A DNA stretch of 15,272 nt from CAZDDA01 sp964568045 (GCA_964568045.1 CAZMOL010000040.1:1-15272), one strand, 5' to 3'; positions 1 to 7,663 are shown, numbered from the stretch's first letter. Numbers and translations: made by a program. Notes: generated by a model not told the origin, from the letters alone.

Positions 1-41
1 CTGAGAGCCTTCTCTTCCGGGCTGAGTGGTCAACGTCCGTG

Positions 42-71
42 TTGAACGGACGGCAGGGGCTCGTGTACTAT
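42..71 (+). promoter_or_regulatory. Weak candidate promoter for the GGDEF gene
   Basis: TTGAAC (42-47) and TACTAT (66-71) are separated by 18 bp, a partial sigma70-type match. The -35 lies inside a 6-bp inverted repeat, GTCCGT (35-40) / ACGGAC (46-51). If used, transcription would begin after the GTG at 26, favouring the ATG at 134 as start. Pattern-based only. Confidence 0.3.
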
Positions 72-133
72 ATGCCCAGCATTTGCACAACACGACACTG
101 TCTTCGCTTTCACAAAGCCACTATCTCGGGACA

Positions 134-1639
134 ATGAATATGACTGATACCAAGAGGGTCATCCTGTTAATCGGAGTCCTGGTCGTTATCACGCTGACCG
201 TCACCGGAGTCACCATTGGACTGCTCTACGGTGCTGCTATCCGAGAAGAGCGAGCACGGCTGGTCGATATCGCCAAGAGCCAGGCCAGGCTAATGGAATC
301 TGTCGCCCGGTTCGACGCCGCCCACACTCAGACCTTTCCGGACGGCCCAGTCGCAGCCACAATCAGCCAGGTTCTCGATGCTCATGAGCAATACGAGGGG
401 TTTGGAGACACAGGGGAATTCACACTCGCCCGACGCGAAGGTGATGACATCGCCTTCTTGCTCAGCCACCAGCGCGCTGGCGTGGAACAACGAGACCCTA
501 TTCCCTTCGCCTCGGAGCTCGCCGAACCGATGCGTCGAGCGCTTTCGGGGCTTTCAGGAACGGTAATCGGACTGGACTACCGTGGAGTTGTCGTCCTCGC
601 GGCATACGAACCGGTCGCGGAACTCGACTTGGGCATCGTTGCCAAGATCGACCTCGCTGAGATCCGTTCCCCCTTCGTGAGGGCTGGAGCCATCAGTGCC
701 GGGGTGGCAGTTTTTGCTATTCTCCTAGGAACGGCGTTGTTCGTCAGGGTCACGAACCCGATCATTCGCCGCATGTTCGAAAGCGAGGAACGCTTTCGCG
801 ATCTGTATGAGAACGCACCCAATGCCTATTTCTCCATCGGGGTTGACGCCTGCATCCGAGCGTACAACAGAAGGGCCACGGAGCTGCTCGGATACCGGAC
901 CGAGGAACTCGTCGGTCGTTCGGTATTCGAATTGTATGCTGATACTCCGCAAGGAAAGTCGAAGGCCAGAGAGGTCTTTCAGCGTTTTCTCTCCGGCAAG
1001 GAGATCAGCGACGAGGAGCTTCAAATGCAGAAGAAGGACGGGACACCGGTATGGATCAGCCTGACTGTGAACACCATCAGGAACAAGCAAGGGGATGTCA
1101 TTGAAAGCAGGTCGATGGTCGTGGACATCACGCAACGCAAGCGCTACGAGGAGAAGCTCACGTATCTGGCCCGTCACGACCCTCTCACCGGAGTCTACAA
1201 CCGCTACTCGCTCGACGAACTCCTCGAGCAAGAGGTCAAGCGATCACAGCGGTACAATCATCCCATCGACTTGCTGATGGTTGACGTCAACCGTTTCAAG
1301 GAGATCAACGATCGCTTTGGTCATCAGCTCGGAGATCGCGTGCTCCAGAAAGTGGCCAAGCTGCTAACAGAACAGGTGAGGGAGACAGACATCGTCGCGC
1401 GCTACGGCGGCGATGAGTTCCTGATCATCCTCCCCGAGACCGACGGCGGCATCGATGCGCTCCTCGGAAGAATCCGTGAGGCCGTGGCGCGGCAGAACCG
1501 GGAGAATCCACTCATTGAATTTCCGATTACACTGGCGATCGGCAGTGCCCACTGGAATCCGGGCAGCGACCGATCGCTCAACGAGACACTTCACGAAGCC
1601 GATCAACGGATGTACGAAGACAAGTCCAGTAGACAGTGA
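134..1639 (+). CDS. Membrane-bound Cache-PAS-GGDEF diguanylate cyclase
   Basis: Predicted to make cyclic di-GMP from two GTP at the inner membrane in response to an external and a PAS-sensed signal. From the ATG at 134 (501 aa): TM helix about 8-33; an extracytoplasmic Cache-like region about 40-180 (DTGEFTL, then GLDYRGVVVLAAYEPV); second TM about 183-205; PAS about 217-334; GGDEF domain about 342-499. The active-site motif GGDEF is intact at 425-429, and RETD sits exactly five residues before it, matching the product-inhibition I-site. HAMP is nearly absent: TM2 runs almost directly into PAS. The frame is open back to a GTG at 26, but that leader does not look like protein and the hydrophobic start follows the ATG at 134; ATG 140 is also possible. 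The Shine-Dalgarno sequence is weak. It is a single gene, not obviously in an operon. Confidence 0.9.
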   Translation: MNMTDTKRVILLIGVLVVITLTVTGVTIGLLYGAAIREERARLVDIAKSQARLMESVARFDAAHTQTFPDGPVAATISQVLDAHEQYEGFGDTGEFTLARREGDDIAFLLSHQRAGVEQRDPIPFASELAEPMRRALSGLSGTVIGLDYRGVVVLAAYEPVAELDLGIVAKIDLAEIRSPFVRAGAISAGVAVFAILLGTALFVRVTNPIIRRMFESEERFRDLYENAPNAYFSIGVDACIRAYNRRATELLGYRTEELVGRSVFELYADTPQGKSKAREVFQRFLSGKEISDEELQMQKKDGTPVWISLTVNTIRNKQGDVIESRSMVVDITQRKRYEEKLTYLARHDPLTGVYNRYSLDELLEQEVKRSQRYNHPIDLLMVDVNRFKEINDRFGHQLGDRVLQKVAKLLTEQVRETDIVARYGGDEFLIILPETDGGIDALLGRIREAVARQNRENPLIEFPITLAIGSAHWNPGSDRSLNETLHEADQRMYEDKSSRQ

Positions 1640-1713
1640 GTCTCCTCAGTCCACAAGGCGATGGATTAACCTTATCAGCTTTTGAAGCACCTAACCCCAT
1701 TTCCCAAGGGTTC

Positions 1714-1800
1714 CTCCATGCGTCCCCGCAGATGGAGTAGGGCCAGCAAATCGAACCTGCTGTAGTAGCCCTACGAAGTGGATAGCTTAGGACTATCTTT
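1714..1800. other. Three successive hairpins in the GGDEF-TetR intergenic region
   Basis: Three stem-loops lie back to back. First: CTCCAT+GCG (1714-1722) pairs with CGC+ATGGAG (1727-1737), 4-nt loop and 2-nt bulge. Second: GTAGGGC+CAGCA (1737-1748) pairs with TGCTG (1758-1762) and GCCCTAC (1768-1774), 9-nt loop. Third: GATAG (1781-1785) pairs with CTATC (1793-1797), followed by TTT. The first two share base 1737, so they may form alternately. None has a strong T-run, so a classical terminator is not clear. No gene is seen in 1640-1896. Confidence 0.5.
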
Positions 1801-1817
1801 CCCTCTTGGATCAGCTC

Positions 1818-1846
1818 TTGACAACGGAACGTCTCAGCGATAGGAT
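1818..1846 (+). promoter_or_regulatory. Sigma70-type promoter of the TetR-exporter operon
   Basis: A perfect TTGACA -35 (1818-1823), a 17-bp spacer and TAGGAT (1841-1846, 4/6 to TATAAT) put the start near 1853, giving a leader of about 44 nt before the ATG at 1897. The palindrome ACTATAGT (1856-1863) lies at the start point, and GATACC (1844-1849) has a distant inverted partner GGTATC (1887-1892). Either could bind the TetR product, but neither is a proven operator. Confidence 0.6.
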
Positions 1847-1896
1847 ACCAAGGAAACTATAGTAGTACTCATTGGCGCTGTCATTGGGTATCTGTC

Positions 1897-2502
1897 ATGG
1901 AGACAAAGGAGCGGATCATTGAGACCGGGCGAGCGATCCTCCTCGAGGAGGGCTTGCGTGCGGTGACGACGAACGCGATCGTCAAGCGAGCCCGGATCAG
2001 CAAGAAGACGCTGTACAACCTGTTTCCGAACAAAGACATGCTAGTGGAAACGATCGTGCTGTCGTTCATGGAGAAGCAGCTTGCGCAGTGGGACGCAATC
2101 CTCGAACGCGATGCGTCAGCGATGGACCGCATCCTGGCATCGCTCGAATTCGTAAGCGGGTTCATGCCCCGCGTCCAGACACATCTGATCAGCCAGATTG
2201 AAAGGGTCGCCCCAGCTCTGTCGAAGCGGATCGATGCGGTGCGAATGCAGCGGCTGGAAAAACTCAAAACGCTCCTAGCGGAGGCGCAGGCCGAGGGTGC
2301 CGTACGCTCCGACATCGATCCGGACGTTTGGATCATTCTTCTCATGGGCACGGTTCGCTCCGTGCTCACGCCGAAGACCCTGTTTGAGACCGGCTACACC
2401 CTTCCAAAATTGGTGGAGACAATCAGGAGGATCTACTACGAGGGTCTGCTCACACAGAAGGGCCGCGATTGCGTCAAGCACAAGCAGAAGGAGTCGCCGT
2501 GA
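1897..2502 (+). CDS. TetR/AcrR family transcriptional regulator
   Basis: Predicted dimeric repressor (201 aa, normal for the family). The N-terminal DNA-binding domain is at about residues 3-50: ERIIETGRAILLEEG, then an HTH with TTNAIVKRARISKKTLYNLF, the typical TetR recognition-helix pattern ending in a Y-x-x-F-x-x-K block. The rest is a helical ligand and dimer domain of the kind that diverges between members, so the inducer cannot be named. The gene leads an operon: its TGA overlaps the GTG of the LolA-like gene, and the ABC exporter genes follow. The usual logic is that it represses its own operon and is released by a substrate of the exporter; that is inferred from position. No clear Shine-Dalgarno sequence precedes the ATG. 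Confidence 0.9.
   Translation: METKERIIETGRAILLEEGLRAVTTNAIVKRARISKKTLYNLFPNKDMLVETIVLSFMEKQLAQWDAILERDASAMDRILASLEFVSGFMPRVQTHLISQIERVAPALSKRIDAVRMQRLEKLKTLLAEAQAEGAVRSDIDPDVWIILLMGTVRSVLTPKTLFETGYTLPKLVETIRRIYYEGLLTQKGRDCVKHKQKESP
2486..2493 (+). promoter_or_regulatory. Shine-Dalgarno site fixing the GTG start of the LolA-like gene
   Basis: AGAAGGAG lies 5 nt before GTG 2499 and inside the end of the TetR gene. It favours GTG 2499 over the upstream in-frame ATG at 2469, which has no such site. Confidence 0.7.
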
Positions 2503-3284
2503 ATGGATGTGCAAGACCACATGCGAGGTTGCGAGGCCTTCTCATCGGAAGTGTAATAGTCATCACACTGGCAGGCTTGCCCGCAGAGGCACAGAGGCTC
2601 CAGACCGCCGACGAGGTTCTTGACGCGATGCAGGCAAACTCCGGACTTATCGAAGACCTCGATGCAACAATCACGATTCAGACGTACAAAGACAGCGAAG
2701 TGTCGCTCATCCAGCGGATGCGCTTGGCGCTTCTTCAGCCGGACAAGATGCGTCAGGAGTACCTCGAGCCGGACTACCTGGCCGGGAACATCACCCTCAT
2801 CGTCGGTGATGCAATGTGGATCTACCTAGCGGTCGTAGACCAGTGGTTATCAAAGAACCTCTCAGAACTCTCGCCGACGGAACAGCCGTGGCTGCTCTTC
2901 CGGCAGATCCTGCACAACGTAGAGGATGAATTGGACAATTACGCGTTCGCTCTGTTAGAAGACGAAAGTGATGCCTATCACCTTCGCGGCGCAGCGACGA
3001 ACGACGATGCCGCCTACGGAGTGATCGAGCTGTGGGTCGATCCAGAAACATTGATTCCCAGGAGGCGGCAGCTCTTCGATGTCGATGCAAAACTACTCGT
3101 CGCCGCGCGCCTCCTCGAGGTAGAGAAGATCGACGGCGTGGCGTACTTGGCCCAGCGGATTGAGGCGTACGATGCGGACGGAATCCTTAAGAACGTGATT
3201 GTCTATGACGCGGTCGCGATGAACCGTGGGGCTGATTCGGCACTGTTTGAAATCCCAACCCTCGAAAAGGAAACCGATGATTGA
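2499..3284 (+). CDS. LolA-like periplasmic protein (outer membrane lipoprotein-sorting family)
   Basis: 261 aa from GTG 2499. A signal peptide is clear: basic N-region (RPHARLR), hydrophobic core about 14-27, and a likely signal peptidase I site after AEA at 29-31. No lipobox cysteine is present at the cleavage site, so the mature protein should be soluble in the periplasm. The mature part is rich in beta-strand patterns (VSLIQRMRLALLQPDKMRQE, GDAMWIYLAV, VIELWVDPETLIPRRRQLFD), the style of COG2834 LolA/LolB-fold proteins that bind acyl chains or lipids in a half-barrel. It overlaps TetR upstream by 4 nt and the ATPase downstream by 8 nt, so it is translationally linked to an ABC exporter. 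It may accept a hydrophobic substrate from the permease. Family assignment is good; substrate unknown. Confidence 0.75.
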   Translation: MNGCARPHARLRGLLIGSVIVITLAGLPAEAQRLQTADEVLDAMQANSGLIEDLDATITIQTYKDSEVSLIQRMRLALLQPDKMRQEYLEPDYLAGNITLIVGDAMWIYLAVVDQWLSKNLSELSPTEQPWLLFRQILHNVEDELDNYAFALLEDESDAYHLRGAATNDDAAYGVIELWVDPETLIPRRRQLFDVDAKLLVAARLLEVEKIDGVAYLAQRIEAYDADGILKNVIVYDAVAMNRGADSALFEIPTLEKETDD

Positions 3285-4041
3285 GCCGGTGATCGCAACG
3301 GAGGCAATTGTCAAGGATTTCGGCCCTCGGCGTGCCGTCGATCGGGTCACGCTTCGGGTTGAAAGCGGGGAAATCTACGGCCTGGTCGGCCCAAGCGGGG
3401 CGGGCAAAACGACCCTCATCCGCATGCTATGCGGGTTGACCCGGCCGACACGAGGGTCGGCCGCGCTCCTTTCCCACACTGTTCCCAGGGAACGCCGAGC
3501 GATTGAGAAACGTCTCGGCTACATGCCGCAGGAGAGTGCGGTGTACCGGGACCTATCGGTCGCGGAGAACCTCCTTTTCTTCGGGCGCATCTACGCAATG
3601 ACTGGCAAGGCCATCCAAAGACGAAGTAGCGAGCTTCTGGTGTTGATGGAGATGGAAGCCCTGAGACGCCAACGCGCCGACCGCCTCTCCGGCGGAGAAA
3701 AGCAGCGGCTGTCGCTTGCTTGTGCACTAATTCACGAACCGGAACTTCTCCTCCTCGACGAGCCAACGATCGGACTTGATCCGGCGTTGCGAATCCAATT
3801 CTGGGAGCACTTTCGCTCCTTGAACCGCGACGGGCGAACGATCCTTCTTACCACGCATTACTTGCAGGAGGCGGATCGCTGCGACCGGGTGGGATTGATG
3901 AAGTTGGGACGCCTGAGCGTCGAGGGAACGCCGCAAGAGTTGAAACAGTACGTCGGCGCCGAGACCAAAGACCCCTCGCCCTCCATGGAGGACGTCTTCC
4001 TGCACTTGACAAAAAGTCAGGAACAAGGAGGGAACCGATGA
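3277..4041 (+). CDS. ABC transporter ATP-binding protein (ABC-2 exporter type)
   Basis: 254 aa ATPase that drives the permease encoded next. All key motifs are present: Walker A GPSGAGKTT (38-46), Q-loop MPQE with Q85, signature LSGGE (137-141), Walker B LLLLDE (157-162), D-loop GLD, and switch histidine in LTTHYLQEAD (H194). The C-terminal PSMEDVFLHLT is typical of the drug/lipid exporter (DRA/CcmA-like) group. The start is ATG 3277, with AAGGA just upstream; it overlaps the LolA-like gene by 8 nt, and the gene's own TGA overlaps the permease ATG (ATGA). An in-frame upstream start at 3226 would add 17 residues lying within the previous gene and is less likely. The family includes multidrug, antibiotic and lipid exporters; the cargo is not readable from sequence. 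Confidence 0.93.
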   Translation: MIEPVIATEAIVKDFGPRRAVDRVTLRVESGEIYGLVGPSGAGKTTLIRMLCGLTRPTRGSAALLSHTVPRERRAIEKRLGYMPQESAVYRDLSVAENLLFFGRIYAMTGKAIQRRSSELLVLMEMEALRRQRADRLSGGEKQRLSLACALIHEPELLLLDEPTIGLDPALRIQFWEHFRSLNRDGRTILLTTHYLQEADRCDRVGLMKLGRLSVEGTPQELKQYVGAETKDPSPSMEDVFLHLTKSQEQGGNR

Positions 4042-5150
4042 GTCTTGCCCGAATCGGAGCAGTTGCGGCTCGCGTGCTGCGGCAGATCTGGCACGACAAG
4101 CGCGTTTTGGCGTTTATGCTGTTCATCCCCTCGATCGCGATGATTCTCTTTGGCTATTCCTTTTCCGGCGACATCCGCGATGTACGGGTCGCGGTAATCG
4201 ATGAAGATAAGACCGACCTCACCCAGTCGATCATCGAAAACCTCCTGGCGGATCCGACATTCACCATCACGCAGCTCGAACCGGGAGAGCGCGATCTCCA
4301 GGCACTACTGCTCGAAGAAGGCTACCATGCAGTGATCCGCTTTCCGGAGAAATTCACAAGCCTCTACTATGCTCACTTCGCCATGGGTGTCGCTACCACC
4401 GCACAGGGCACGATCGACCTCACTCTCGATGAGTCGGACCCCCAGATCGCAGCGGCAGTGCAGATGGGTCTGGCGGACGCACTCCTCGATCTCGGTGAAG
4501 GAGGGCCGGTGGAGGTGGAGACGCGCGAACTGTACGAGGTGGAGGTGCGGTTCATCGACAGCTTCGCTCCAGCGATCATGGGAATGGTCTGCGCGTTCAT
4601 CTGCACCGTATTGACACTGTTGTCGGTGGTGCGGGAAAAGGTAGACGGAACGTTCGCCCGAATTTGGGTCTCGCCGGTGCGGCGGGCGGAGTTCATCCTC
4701 GGCTACCTTGCGGCCTTTGGCCTGATTGCGCTCTTACAGTCCGTCCTCGTCCTATCGATCGGCAAGCTCGTCTTCAACGTGGTGATCAACGGATCGCTGT
4801 TCTGGGCGTTTGTCTGCGTCATCCTGTTTGCCATCGGCAACGTCGGTTTGGGAACGCTCCTCTCGGCGGTCGCCCAGACGGAGTCGCAGGCGATTCTGTC
4901 CTTCCCACTGGTGCTACTCCCCTCGGTGCTTCTCTCGGGGATGATGTGGCCGGTGCAGGCGATTCCTTGGATTCTTCGGCCTCTTTCTTACATCGTGCCA
5001 CTTACCTACTCCAATCGGCTACTGCGAGCCGTGATGGTGAAGGGCCTTTCTCCGTGGCAAGAGCCGCTCGGCTTCGGTGGGGTGCTGGTGTTCGTCGTGG
5101 CGACGATCGTGCTCGCCAGTTTTGTGCTGCGCCAGTCAGCACGAGCGTAA
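4038..5150 (+). CDS. ABC-2 type transporter permease
   Basis: 370 aa membrane subunit of the exporter. One N-terminal TM helix (about 24-45, LAFMLFIPSIAMILFGYSF) is followed by a large extracytoplasmic domain (about 46-180, beginning RDVRVAVIDEDKTDLTQ) and a C-terminal bundle of about five TM helices. This matches the YhhJ/DrrB-like ABC-2 permease layout with the long first loop. A Shine-Dalgarno site AAGGAGGG (4025-4032) sits 5 nt before the ATG, which overlaps the stop of the ATPase gene. With one ATPase and one permease gene, the working unit is probably a homodimer of each. The gene ends only 5 bp from the convergent MFS gene, so no separate terminator fits between them. Confidence 0.92.
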   Translation: MSLARIGAVAARVLRQIWHDKRVLAFMLFIPSIAMILFGYSFSGDIRDVRVAVIDEDKTDLTQSIIENLLADPTFTITQLEPGERDLQALLLEEGYHAVIRFPEKFTSLYYAHFAMGVATTAQGTIDLTLDESDPQIAAAVQMGLADALLDLGEGGPVEVETRELYEVEVRFIDSFAPAIMGMVCAFICTVLTLLSVVREKVDGTFARIWVSPVRRAEFILGYLAAFGLIALLQSVLVLSIGKLVFNVVINGSLFWAFVCVILFAIGNVGLGTLLSAVAQTESQAILSFPLVLLPSVLLSGMMWPVQAIPWILRPLSYIVPLTYSNRLLRAVMVKGLSPWQEPLGFGGVLVFVVATIVLASFVLRQSARA

Positions 5151-5155
5151 AGGCA

Positions 5156-6373
5156 TTAACTGCTGTTGCACTCTCCGAGATACGGAGTTTGGCGTCCGGA
5201 AAACAACGCGAGCAGAAAACCAACGGCCGCTATTCCTGCCATCACGAAGAACATGTGGCGAAAGCCGACAACCGGTGCGATCGCTCCAGCGATCAGTGGT
5301 CCCAGCACTCCTCCAAGGCCGCGGCTTGATTCGTATAGTCCGAGCATTGCGCCCTGTTTGTGCATCGGGACGCGGTCGCCTATATGTGCTGTGGAGCCAA
5401 CGTAGAGTGCGCTGAACCCGATGCCCATGACAAGGAAGCCCGCCGTCACCATCCACGCGGAGTCCGCTAGACCAAAGAACACCGGCACGAGCGCAGAAAG
5501 GCCGAAGCCGAGAATGAACACTACCTTTCGCCCAAGCCGGTCTGCGAGCTGGCCGAACAGAAGCATGGCCGGTACTTGCAGCGCGTGATTCGCCGCTTTT
5601 GCCATACCCATGGTCCCTTCGGGGATATCCAAAGAGGCCATGTAGACGAAGATAAGCGAGATCGTTCCCGCACTTCCTACCTGTCGCAAAACGGTGGCAA
5701 CATAGAGACTCCCGAGTCCTCCCTTGGTCAATCCTTGCAACGTATTCTCTCGCCTAGGCGGCAAGAGACTCGACTCTTTGCCAAGAAACAAGACGAAGAA
5801 GATGGCACTTAGGGGAAAGATGGCCAACACACCAAAGCTCAGCCGAAAACCCAATGCCACAAGGGCAAAACCGGCCACCATGCTTCCCAGCATCAGCCCC
5901 AATGATCGAGACGAAAGAAGGGCAGATAGATTCCTTCCCCGGTTGACCAGTGTGCTTGCACCCGAGATGATCGCCATCGCGATCGGGCTGAAGCCCGTCA
6001 ACATGAAAAAGACGACAAAGATGCAGGCAAGAGCACCATAAGCTGGTAGAAGCAGGGAAAGAACCGCCACAGAACCCGCGCACGCGCCCAGTAAAGCAAA
6101 CAGCAAAGGCTTCTTTCGGTACGAATCGGATAGCGCCCCCCAAAAGAGACTACCGAGCAGGACCCCGGCGAAACTCAGGCTAGTGGCCAGACTAATGAGA
6201 AGCGATGAACTGTTGAGGCTCCTTAGATAGAGCTGGATCAGTTGGCCCAGTCCACCCTGCGGCATGATGGCGAGGCTACCGGCGACAATGAGAGGGAAGA
6301 TCCACTTCCCCCCTGCCCGTTTCGATCCGCTTGAGAGATGCGATTGCTCCAAGCTTTCCTCGAGGTTATTCAC
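5156..6373 (-). CDS. Major facilitator superfamily (MFS) transporter
   Basis: 405 aa with about 12 hydrophobic segments in two six-helix halves. The MFS loop motif is seen twice: GALSDSYRKKP after TM2 and GQLADRLGRK in the second half, the usual mark of internal duplication. A polar N-terminal tail (about 20 residues) precedes TM1. The frame begins with GTG (6373-6371), which has no evident ribosome site; TTG at residue 8 has GAGGA a few bases upstream and may be the real start. Substrate specificity cannot be told; drug or metabolite efflux is the commonest role for this layout. It lies tail to tail with the ABC exporter operon, 5 bp apart, and is read divergently from the next gene. Confidence 0.9.
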   Translation of the reverse strand: MNNLEESLEQSHLSSGSKRAGGKWIFPLIVAGSLAIMPQGGLGQLIQLYLRSLNSSSLLISLATSLSFAGVLLGSLFWGALSDSYRKKPLLFALLGACAGSVAVLSLLLPAYGALACIFVVFFMLTGFSPIAMAIISGASTLVNRGRNLSALLSSRSLGLMLGSMVAGFALVALGFRLSFGVLAIFPLSAIFFVLFLGKESSLLPPRRENTLQGLTKGGLGSLYVATVLRQVGSAGTISLIFVYMASLDIPEGTMGMAKAANHALQVPAMLLFGQLADRLGRKVVFILGFGLSALVPVFFGLADSAWMVTAGFLVMGIGFSALYVGSTAHIGDRVPMHKQGAMLGLYESSRGLGGVLGPLIAGAIAPVVGFRHMFFVMAGIAAVGFLLALFSGRQTPYLGECNSS

Positions 6374-6447
6374 AGCAGATCACAAGATAGCCTGTTCCGA
6401 TCTCTAATTCCAGATTCCGTATCTCGAGAATACGTAGCCACATCCCG

Positions 6448-6518
6448 AGTCGGACCTCCAACCCGGACGGATGACTTCTTCGAATCGTCCCAACGTCTTC
6501 CGTCCGAAGCCACCGACT
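6448..6518. other. Nested long inverted repeats in the divergent intergenic region
   Basis: AGTCGG (6448-6453) pairs with CCGACT (6513-6518), and inside it CGGACGGA (6464-6471) pairs perfectly with TCCGTCCG (6499-6506). A TTCGAA palindrome lies in the loop. A separate near-palindrome around CTCGAG spans 6418-6434 (CGTAT/ATACG arms). These sit between the MFS start and the small membrane gene, where regulatory sites would be expected. No clear promoter hexamer pair was found in 6374-6577. Confidence 0.45.
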
Positions 6519-6577
6519 GCGTAGTATGTATTCAGAGTGGGTTTTGGGCCACACAGACAAGGGAGCGTGGTCGAGCC

Positions 6578-6769
6578 ATGCGAGCATTTGGCTACCGATG
6601 GGGGTTGGTGCTGGCGATCCTGGGACTTCCAATTCTGGGACGCGGCCTGGCAACGTCAAACGTGCTCGCGTTGTGTGGAGGCTCAACGCTTCTTGTCTAC
6701 GGCGTTTTTCTCTGGTTCTTCTTGCGCCGCGCTCAAAAGGTAGATACGGCCGGTCCTGACAGCAGCTAA
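6578..6769 (+). CDS. Small two-helix membrane protein, function unknown
   Basis: 63 aa from ATG 6578. Two hydrophobic segments (about 8-23 and 28-48: LVLAILGLPILG and LALCGGSTLLVYGVFLWFF) are separated by a short turn, followed by a basic patch FLRRAQK and a polar tail. The positive-inside rule suggests both ends face the cytoplasm. GGGAG at 6561-6565 is about 12 nt before the ATG, rather far for a ribosome site. The frame is open further upstream (to an ATG at 6338, inside the MFS gene), but that part is not protein-like. No family recognised. Read divergently from the MFS gene and just ahead of the deacetylase-like reading frame. Confidence 0.5.
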   Translation: MRAFGYRWGLVLAILGLPILGRGLATSNVLALCGGSTLLVYGVFLWFFLRRAQKVDTAGPDSS

Positions 6770-6854
6770 CCCCGGCTTCGCTGCACACATCGGGCTGAGA
6801 CAGCTTCCTATCATTATTCGTAACCTCGCAGCGATCCTCGAACGACACGGCGGC

Positions 6855-7622
6855 GTGATGACAGTTCAGGCCCAAAGTCCGTTCACCACCGTCGCCGCTC
6901 AACTAGGCAATGCGATCCTCAGCAATCTGGAGGATCGAGGCCACGAGATCGCCCTTCATTTCCACGAAGACGCCCACCTCGGAGAAGACGCCGAACAGCT
7001 GCCGGTGACAGTCTGGTCGGCGGTGATGGCCGAGGAAATCGGTTTCATCCGCGCATGTGGAGTGAACGAGTCGATCCGCTATTGGAGCGGTGGGAATGTC
7101 TTCCCAGGTATTCTGCAGGCAGCCAGTGCCGCCGGCCTAGACGTCTACAGCGATTGGAAGAATCCGAACACCCAGAGCACCCATCCGGCATTCATCGGGG
7201 TCAATCCGTGGCGGCCGTTGGGAGGGACGGATGGGTTCGACGTGACGAAGTTCGTTCAGCACGACCCCAGTGGGCTAGTCATCTTCCTTCCGCCGGGAGA
7301 AATCGACCCGATGGCGTTCTCCCGCAAGCGCCAGATCACGGCACAAGAGGGAGACGAGAGCTGGTTCGACGTGCTCGAGGAGTCGCTGCTGGCCTCTGTC
7401 GAGGTGGCTTCTCCCGATCGAGTGAACGCCTATCATTTCACCATGCATCCTGGTGAGTTCGTCGGTGATCCGCGCGACCCTCTGGCCATCATCGATCAGT
7501 GCCTCACTGAGGTTATCGATCCGCTGGTCGCCGCCGGAAAAGTGCAGTGGGTCACGTTCTCGCAGATCGCGGACGCGTTCATCGAGTGGGAGAAGGCGCA
7601 TCCCGAACTTGCCCCCCGCTGA
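6855..7622 (+). CDS. Polysaccharide deacetylase-like protein, apparently missing its N-terminus
   Basis: About 255 aa from GTG 6855 (ATG 6858 follows directly). The segment GHEIALHFHEDAHLG resembles NodB-homology motif 2, where histidines bind the metal; later parts (RYWSGGNVFPGIL, GLDVYSDWKNP, YHFTMHPGEF, WVTFSQIADAF) fit the C-terminal half of a carbohydrate-esterase-4-like barrel. The early catalytic TFDD-type motif is absent. The frame is open back to 6744 without any ATG, GTG or TTG, and the codons before 6855 read like the same family (NLAAILERHGG running into VMTVQAQSPF). No ribosome site precedes 6855. I infer a 5'-truncated, possibly non-functional gene; a divergent short family member is the alternative. 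Family call is moderate, substrate unknown. Confidence 0.55.
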   Translation: MMTVQAQSPFTTVAAQLGNAILSNLEDRGHEIALHFHEDAHLGEDAEQLPVTVWSAVMAEEIGFIRACGVNESIRYWSGGNVFPGILQAASAAGLDVYSDWKNPNTQSTHPAFIGVNPWRPLGGTDGFDVTKFVQHDPSGLVIFLPPGEIDPMAFSRKRQITAQEGDESWFDVLEESLLASVEVASPDRVNAYHFTMHPGEFVGDPRDPLAIIDQCLTEVIDPLVAAGKVQWVTFSQIADAFIEWEKAHPELAPR

Positions 7623-7663
7623 GTCTCCACCGGGCAGACTCATTTGTCGCAGCAACGCTGCGC

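Noticed and set aside
1731..1774. tRNA-like 3' end on the minus strand: 7-bp GTAGGGC/GCCCTAC stem, a loop with GGTTCGATT, and TCCA after the stem.
   Set aside because: The 5' stem strand lies only 5 nt before the T-arm-like hairpin, so there is no room for D and anticodon arms, and the loop has 9 instead of 7 nt. It is a hairpin that resembles a T-arm by chance, though a decayed tRNA end used as an attachment site was considered.
1844..1892. GATACC / GGTATC inverted pair as the TetR operator.
   Set aside because: The arms are 37 bp apart, far wider than usual TetR-family operators; kept only as a note beside the promoter.
6366..6902. Minus-strand open frame of 178 codons across the MFS upstream region.
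   Set aside because: Low-complexity Arg/Ser/Pro-like translation, overlaps both the regulatory region and two plus-strand genes.
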